A DNA stretch of 64,000 nt, taken from the NCBI GenBank assembly GCA_964636685.1, contig CAZWUK010000001.1:1-64000 (forward strand), in the 5' to 3' direction. Position numbers and translations under genes: made by a program. The stretch is from CAZWUK01 sp964636685. Its GTDB lineage: Bacteria > Bacillota > Clostridia > Christensenellales > CAG-138. Shown in pieces: positions 59,474-64,000 of this stretch; position 1 is the stretch's first letter; each line of letters starts with the position of its first letter. The notes below the pieces were generated by a model that did not search any database, was not told where the DNA came from, and saw nothing but the letters and a program-made list of their open reading frames with translations.

Positions 59474-60034
59474 TTAACCGTCGCTTTTCTCAGTTTCTTC
59501 GACGCTTTCTATTCGAATTCGACTGCGGGTAAACAGCATCAAATAGCACAGCGCCGCGGTCAACGCCTCCAGTCCGAAGCAGGTCAATTCCAGAAACGGC
59601 GCCTCGCTTTTGACGGCGAGCAAAAAGATCAGCTCGCCCAGCGCGCACATGCCGGACAGGATCATGCCGCCAAGGCTCGACGGGCGAATCCTGTCGTAGG
59701 ACACGCCGACCTCGTCGCGCGTCATCCGCTTTTTTTCAGTCGGGAGCCGCAAAACGGAAAACATCATGTACAGCAGCGGAAAAAAGGCGGCGACATACGG
59801 CACGGCGATGTAGAATTGATACATGCCGGCGTTGGTAAAGCATCCTGCGCCAATCTGCGCGAGCACCGCGCCAATACCGATCAAGAGGCTGTTGTTGCGA
59901 TAGTTCTTGATGCTCTCGCCGTCCAGCTTGACCGTAAAATACGCTCCTTTGTATCTGGCTTTTTTTCGCTCTTTCCCCTTTTCGTCCACCTCGACGACGG
60001 TTTCATAATCATCCGCATAGCGGTTCAGCTTCAT
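59474..60034 (-). CDS. Four-helix membrane protein of unknown function
   Basis: A 186-residue protein with a hydrophilic N-terminal part (residues 1-47), then four predicted helices (about 48-65, 72-92, 122-140, 146-165) and a short acidic tail. I do not recognise the family. GGGAG lies eight bases before the start. Its promoter overlaps that of the divergent MFS gene, but no shared function can be inferred from this alone. Confidence 0.65.
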   Translation of the reverse strand: MKLNRYADDYETVVEVDEKGKERKKARYKGAYFTVKLDGESIKNYRNNSLLIGIGAVLAQIGAGCFTNAGMYQFYIAVPYVAAFFPLLYMMFSVLRLPTEKKRMTRDEVGVSYDRIRPSSLGGMILSGMCALGELIFLLAVKSEAPFLELTCFGLEALTAALCYLMLFTRSRIRIESVEETEKSDG

Positions 60035-60066
60035 TCCCGTTCTCCCGTTTCCCTATTTTTATAGGA

Positions 60067-60094
60067 AGTATAGCACGTTTTTCTTGCGGCGCAA
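60067..60094 (-). promoter_or_regulatory. Promoter of the 60034 gene, sharing its -35 with the MFS gene promoter
   Basis: TTGCGC, 16-base spacer, TATACT preceded by TGC (extended -10) on the minus strand. The -35 overlaps the MFS -35 within TTGCGGCGCAA (60084-60094), so one regulator bound there could act on both genes. Confidence 0.6.
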
Positions 60095-60112
60095 ATACGC
60101 ATGTGGTATATT
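60084..60112 (+). promoter_or_regulatory. Promoter of the MFS transporter gene
   Basis: TTGCGG, 17-base spacer, TATATT. The -10 box ends seven bases before the ATG at 60120, so the transcript should start at or one base before the start codon (leaderless). Confidence 0.65.
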
Positions 60113-60119
60113 GCTGCAT

Positions 60120-61364
60120 ATGGAAACGGAAAAAATGCCCCTTTGGACAAAGGATTTTACAATTATCACGCTCGGCACGGTCGTCTCTATGTTTGGGAAC
60201 GCCGTCTCCGGGTTCGCTATCGGACTTTTGGTGCTCGATTATACGAGCTCCGTTTTTCTCTACGCGCTGTTCATGGTCTGCTATTCTCTGCCGCGTATCG
60301 TACTGCCGCTGCTTGCCGGGCCATACCTCGACCGCTTCTCCAGAAAACGCGTCATCTACATGCTCGACTTCTTTTCGTGTGGTCTATACGTGTTGTTCTT
60401 CCTATTTATATATAACGGTCTGTTTGACTACACGCTTTTTCTGCTGCTCGCCATGATCGTGGGCGCGGTGGACAGCGTGTATTCGGTCGCTTATGAGAGC
60501 CTGTATCCAACGCTGATTTCCAAGGGCAACTTTTCGCGCGCCTATTCCATCGCGAGTCTCATCTATCCGCTTGCCAACACCATTATGGTGCCGATCGCGG
60601 GCGTATGCTATTCCACGATCGGGCTTGCGCCGCTGTTTTTGTTCAACGCAGCGTCTTTCTTGATCGCCGCGATTTTTGAAACGCGCATCAAAGCGCCCGA
60701 GCAGCACGCCGAAAAACGCGCAGGGCAGACATTCCGTCTTTCCCAATTCGTATCCGATTTTCGGGACGGACTTTCCTATTTGAAAAACGAGCGGGGGCTT
60801 GCGACCATCACAAAATACTTCTTTGTGACGACGCTTTGCAGCAGCATCGCCGGAACGCTCGTGCTTCCCTATTTTAAGAGCGCCGCGACGCCGCTGGGCG
60901 TTGAGCATTACACGTGGCTCATGTCCATCTCCACCGTGGGGCGCCTTTTAGGCGGACTGATCCACTACAAGTTCCGCTATCCCGTGCAAAAGAAATTTGC
61001 CATCGCCCTGACGGTCTATATTACGCTGTCGTTTTTGGACGGCGCGTACCTGTATCTGCCTTACGCCGTCATGCTGCTGTTTCACTTCCTGTCGGGACTG
61101 TTTGCCGTGACCAGCTACAATATCCGCATCTCCAGCACGCAGAGCTATCTCAGCGACGATATGCGCGGACGGTTCAACGGCATCTTCCAGATGCTGAATA
61201 TCCTAGGCGGCATCATCGGACAGCTGCTTGCCGGCGCTTTGGGCGAAGTGCTGCCGGTACGCGAGCTGATCGCCGGCGCGATGGTCGTCAACCTCATCGG
61301 CATCTTTGCGATCATGGTACGCGGTCGGGAAGGCGTCAAGAAGATCTACAATGTCGAGGTATGA
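60120..61364 (+). CDS. Major facilitator superfamily transporter
   Basis: A 414-residue MFS protein with about 12 transmembrane helices, of the enterobactin exporter-like / MFS_3 type: ILPLLAGPYLDRFSRKRVIYMLDF between helices 2 and 3 is the family's loop motif (GPYLDRFSRKR), with a related RGRFNGIFQ in the second half. Likely a drug or small-molecule exporter. The start at 60120 is preferred because the promoter ends just upstream; no ribosome site precedes it. Upstream in-frame codons would start inside the promoter. Confidence 0.9.
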   Translation: METEKMPLWTKDFTIITLGTVVSMFGNAVSGFAIGLLVLDYTSSVFLYALFMVCYSLPRIVLPLLAGPYLDRFSRKRVIYMLDFFSCGLYVLFFLFIYNGLFDYTLFLLLAMIVGAVDSVYSVAYESLYPTLISKGNFSRAYSIASLIYPLANTIMVPIAGVCYSTIGLAPLFLFNAASFLIAAIFETRIKAPEQHAEKRAGQTFRLSQFVSDFRDGLSYLKNERGLATITKYFFVTTLCSSIAGTLVLPYFKSAATPLGVEHYTWLMSISTVGRLLGGLIHYKFRYPVQKKFAIALTVYITLSFLDGAYLYLPYAVMLLFHFLSGLFAVTSYNIRISSTQSYLSDDMRGRFNGIFQMLNILGGIIGQLLAGALGEVLPVRELIAGAMVVNLIGIFAIMVRGREGVKKIYNVEV

Positions 61365-61466
61365 CGCGTTTTTTCAAAACGGATCGATCACCTTTGGTTT
61401 TTTGTGTTAGAATAATGAAGAAATGCAAGCCTGCTTCGCGGGCACAAAGCATATGGAGGTAACAAT

Positions 61467-62582
61467 ATGTTTGATCCGAGAATCAAAAAGCTGGCCAGCG
61501 GTCTGGTCAATTTCTCCTGCGGTCTGAAAAAGAGCGAAAACATCCTCATTGAAAGCATCGGCGGCAATGAAGATCTGACGCGTGCGCTCATCAAAGAGGT
61601 CTATGCAGTCGGCGGCAATCCCTTCCTGTGGCTTGGCGACAAGGCGATGGATCGCGAGCTTGTCCTGGGCTGCAACGTGGAGCAGCTCAAGCAGCACGCC
61701 GCATGGGACGCGGCCGTCATGAGCGGCATGGACGCCTATATCGGCGTGCGTGGCGGCAGCAATTCCAGTGAGATGGCGGACGTGCCCTCCGACAAGATGA
61801 ACGACTACATGAAGTACTATTGGACGCCGGTGCACGGTCAGATTCGCGTGCCCAAAACCAAGTGGGTCATTCTCCGTTACCCGAGTCCGTCCATGGCGCA
61901 GCTTGCGGACATGAGCACCGAAGCGTTTGAAGATTACTATTTCAACGTCTGCTGCCTCGACTACTCCAAGATGGACAAGGCGATGGACAGCCTGAAGGCG
62001 CTGATGGAACGCACGGACAAGGTGCGTTTGGTTGGCCCCGGCACCGATCTGCATTTTTCCATCAAGGATCTGCCCGCCATCAAGTGCGCGGGTCACATGA
62101 ACATTCCCGACGGCGAAATCTACACCGCGCCCGTCAAAAACAGCGTCAACGGTACGATCTCCTACAATACCCCGTCGCTGGAAAACGGCTTCACCTATAC
62201 GGACATCCGCTTCACCTTCAAGGACGGCAGGATCGTGGAAGCAACCTCCAACGACAACGAGCGCATCAACGCGCAGCTTGACATCGACGAAGGCGCGCGC
62301 TACGTCGGCGAATTTGCCATCGGCGTCAATCCCTACATCAACACGCCCATGAAGGATACGCTCTTTGACGAGAAGATCGCCGGCTCCATCCACTTTACGC
62401 CCGGCTCCTGCTATGACGATTGCTACAACGGCAATAAGTCGAGCCAGCACTGGGATCTTGTGCTGATTCAAACGCCGGAATACGGCGGCGGCGAGATCTA
62501 TTTCGACGATGTGCTCATCCGCAAAAACGGCCGGTTCGTCCTGCCGGAATTGGATTGTCTGAATCCTGAAAACCTGAAATAA
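61467..62582 (+). CDS. M29-family aminopeptidase
   Basis: A 371-residue thermophilic-type metalloaminopeptidase (M29, AmpS-like). The N-terminal CGLKKSENILIES region, the GHMNIPDGEIYTAPVKNSVNG stretch with metal-binding Glu, GEFAIGVNPYI and the C-terminal HFTPGSCY and SSQHWDLVL segments (metal ligands His/Asp) are all present. It removes N-terminal residues from peptides in the cytoplasm, which fits the peptide importer encoded nearby. GGAGG precedes the ATG. A TGT-TAGAAT extended -10 lies upstream; the gene is a single unit ended by the hairpin at 62605. Confidence 0.92.
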   Translation: MFDPRIKKLASGLVNFSCGLKKSENILIESIGGNEDLTRALIKEVYAVGGNPFLWLGDKAMDRELVLGCNVEQLKQHAAWDAAVMSGMDAYIGVRGGSNSSEMADVPSDKMNDYMKYYWTPVHGQIRVPKTKWVILRYPSPSMAQLADMSTEAFEDYYFNVCCLDYSKMDKAMDSLKALMERTDKVRLVGPGTDLHFSIKDLPAIKCAGHMNIPDGEIYTAPVKNSVNGTISYNTPSLENGFTYTDIRFTFKDGRIVEATSNDNERINAQLDIDEGARYVGEFAIGVNPYINTPMKDTLFDEKIAGSIHFTPGSCYDDCYNGNKSSQHWDLVLIQTPEYGGGEIYFDDVLIRKNGRFVLPELDCLNPENLK

Positions 62583-62604
62583 GAAAACCGTCCCGCTTAA
62601 ATTA

Positions 62605-62639
62605 AGGGGCTGTAGCTTTTCCTTTGCTACAGCCCCTTG
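62605..62639. terminator. Bidirectional terminator after the aminopeptidase
   Basis: Perfect 13-base arms aaggggctgtagc / gctacagcccctt with a nine-base T-rich loop. Confidence 0.9.
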
Positions 62640-62657
62640 TTTGTCGCAAGCGCTGCG

Positions 62658-63551
62658 TTATCGCTTGCAGATTTTTTCCGGATCCACACATGCCCAGATG
62701 GCGGTATCCTCGCGGCCCGCGCCGTCCACATAGTCCCGATATGCCTCTTTTCCGTCCGGGAGAACCACGAGCTTCTCATCCTGACAGAAAATCCACGGAT
62801 CAAGCGGATATCGATACAGGATGGATTCGATCAGATCCCGCATGTGAAATACGCGGATTACGGCATTGCCGATCGTGGTGATCTGCACCTTGCCCGCCTG
62901 CTCCAGCCACAGCCCCAGCTTGTTGAAATCATGCGGGTGCTCATAGTAATCGCCGGACAGGGTTGGCTTTGGCTGATAGTCCGTCATGATGCGATCCTCG
63001 AGCGTACCGTCGGGAAGCCGGAGCTTGACGCTTCGCTCGATCGTGTGCCGATCGGGTACCTGCAACAAGTATTCGCCAAAATGATGGCTGGTGGAGTTGA
63101 CGTAGGTCACGCCGGCAAGCACGACCTTGGTGTCAAGCGCGAGCATTCTGCCAAAAATGCTGCGCATGTCAAACACCGGAAGATATGGGTCAACCTCCGT
63201 CAAAAGCTTTGCGGATTTCCCGATCGCTGAAAAGCTGTGGCGGTACGCGATGCTGCGCTTTGCCCCCGGCAAACGCCGCACGGCTTCGCTGATGGCGCCC
63301 ATTTCGGAAGGATCGTTTTGGGGATCGATCACGGGAGTCTCCTCAAGCTCATGGATAAAGCAAAAAGCGGGCGCAACCGCCGTTCCCGCTTCCTTTCCAA
63401 CGGCTTCACAAAGCGCCTTGGCAATCGTAACCCCGCCGTCCTCTACATAGCCAAACGGACGCAGCGCCGACTGGATCAGCACCGTATCTCCGGGAACGAT
63501 CCCCGCATCTTGAAATCCCTGCAACGCATCCATATAGCGCACCTGCTGCAT
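62658..63551 (-). CDS. AAC(3)-family N-acetyltransferase
   Basis: A 297-residue protein of the aminoglycoside 3-N-acetyltransferase family. Family features are GDTVLIQSALRPFGYVEDG near the N-terminus, the GAISEAVRRLPGAKRSIAYRHSFSAIGKSA motif (family HPTxSxxAxGxxA) and TSHHFGEYLL. Many such proteins in Clostridia are housekeeping or secondary-metabolism acetyltransferases, not resistance enzymes, so drug resistance should not be assumed. AGGAGAAGAA precedes the ATG. Confidence 0.85.
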   Translation of the reverse strand: MQQVRYMDALQGFQDAGIVPGDTVLIQSALRPFGYVEDGGVTIAKALCEAVGKEAGTAVAPAFCFIHELEETPVIDPQNDPSEMGAISEAVRRLPGAKRSIAYRHSFSAIGKSAKLLTEVDPYLPVFDMRSIFGRMLALDTKVVLAGVTYVNSTSHHFGEYLLQVPDRHTIERSVKLRLPDGTLEDRIMTDYQPKPTLSGDYYEHPHDFNKLGLWLEQAGKVQITTIGNAVIRVFHMRDLIESILYRYPLDPWIFCQDEKLVVLPDGKEAYRDYVDGAGREDTAIWACVDPEKICKR

Positions 63552-63665
63552 TTCTTCTTCTCCTAATTTTACAATACCGTTCTATTATGCAGGATGTTGT
63601 CGCCTGGCGCAATACAGAAAAAAACCGTTCTTTTGCGACGCGCGATTGGTTTTGATAGGCAGCAA

Positions 63666-63697
63666 AAAGGTCTGCCGAAAAACGTCAGCAGACCTTT
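63666..63697 (-). terminator. Terminator after kamA
   Basis: Ten-base arms aaaggtctgc / gcagaccttt with T tail on the minus strand, 30-60 bases past the kamA stop. Confidence 0.85.
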
Positions 63698-63728
63698 GTC
63701 GCGTTCTGACAGGTTGTCTGGGGTGCAG

Positions 63729-64000
63729 TCAGGCGTCGCCGTCCTGCAACGGCTGCGGATAGCGGAACTGCTTCCCTTCATAGTTTTCGAGTACGACCTC
63801 GCGATCGTTTTTCTCGATCACATAATTGTAATTGATCGGAACCTTGCCGCCGCCGCCCGGCGCGTCGATAACGTACTTCGGCACAGCGTACCCGGAAATA
63901 TTACCGGTGAGCGCGTGCATGATATGAATCCCCGTCTCCACCGTCGTGCGGAAATGGCTGATGCCGCGCGACAGATCGCACTGATAGAGATAGTACGGAC
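63729..64000 (-). CDS. kamA: L-lysine 2,3-aminomutase, C-terminal part
   Basis: The frame runs off the window end. The 90 visible residues include [37 protein letters not shown] and the tail [12 protein letters not shown], which match the C-terminal part of radical-SAM lysine 2,3-aminomutase, including the PLP-binding lysine in PGGGGK. The enzyme makes beta-lysine in lysine fermentation. The radical-SAM CxxxCxxC part lies outside the window. Downstream are a terminator and the AAC(3)-family gene. Confidence 0.93.
   Translation of the reverse strand, partial: PYYLYQCDLSRGISHFRTTVETGIHIMHALTGNISGYAVPKYVIDAPGGGGKVPINYNYVIEKNDREVVLENYEGKQFRYPQPLQDGDA

Noticed and set aside
62658..63551. Aminoglycoside resistance gene
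   Set aside because: The family assignment is sound but context and general distribution in Clostridia do not support a resistance role; no mobile element is nearby.

Overview
The window looks like a chromosome segment of an anaerobic, fairly GC-rich Clostridia-type Firmicute, probably an uncultured lineage because a run of Ns marks an assembly gap. The signs are a RicT/HolB/YaaO-type cluster, a Cys T-box leader, a GlnN-type glutamine synthetase, strong Shine-Dalgarno sequences with TTG and GTG starts, lipoprotein signals, a MarR-controlled pair of half-ABC exporters, lysine 2,3-aminomutase and a ferredoxin-rich anaerobic gene set. No phage, IS element or CRISPR array is visible.

Layout: 1-4.5 kb is a minus-strand housekeeping operon (PH-like membrane protein, YaaO-like decarboxylase, HolB, RicT, ferredoxin). 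At 4.6-6.0 kb lies a small disturbed region with a truncated tRNA-Asn copy, an intact tRNA-Asn, a PD-(D/E)XK nuclease remnant and a LytTR-like remnant. 6.1-10 kb is an ABC ATPase / CARDB protein / FtsX permease operon. Then follow an rRNA m5C methyltransferase, glycerate 2-kinase and a VWA lipoprotein. 14.7-17.7 kb is a T-box-controlled cysE-cysS operon. 17.8-21.9 kb is a MarR-autoregulated exporter operon, divergent from an HflX GTPase whose N-terminal domain carries a JAMM-like motif. 24-28.4 kb holds a methyltransferase, a YerB lipoprotein, a cohesin-like surface protein and a uracil/xanthine permease.

The most distinctive part is the ~11 kb minus-strand gene train at 28.7-40.1 kb. It encodes a three-subunit molybdenum hydroxylase, a membrane-anchored protein of unknown function, a cyclase-family hydrolase, a full FdrA/YlbE/DUF2877 set (AllFGH-like, oxamate carbamoyltransferase in E. 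coli), a DUF35 zinc-ribbon/OB protein, a thiolase-fold protein without the nucleophilic cysteine, and a GNAT-like protein. With the adjacent NCS2 permease this reads as an anaerobic purine/ureide or related N-heterocycle catabolic module with an extra carbon-carbon bond enzyme pair. Its exact substrate is not known.

40.5-48.6 kb contains pfkA, a uridine-kinase-like gene, glnA type III and the ribosomal rpmG-secE-nusG-rplK-rplA-rplJ-rplL block. 48.7-59.4 kb contains TldD/PmbA proteases and a complete oligopeptide ABC importer, suggesting peptide uptake and processing. 60-64 kb has an MFS transporter, an M29 aminopeptidase, an AAC(3)-family acetyltransferase and the 3' end of kamA. Peptide import, aminopeptidase and lysine aminomutase together suggest amino-acid fermentation.

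Three genes (at 4464 minus, 22031 plus, 60120 plus) have a good sigma-A promoter whose -10 box ends only 6-7 bases before the start codon, so leaderless transcripts appear to be used repeatedly.
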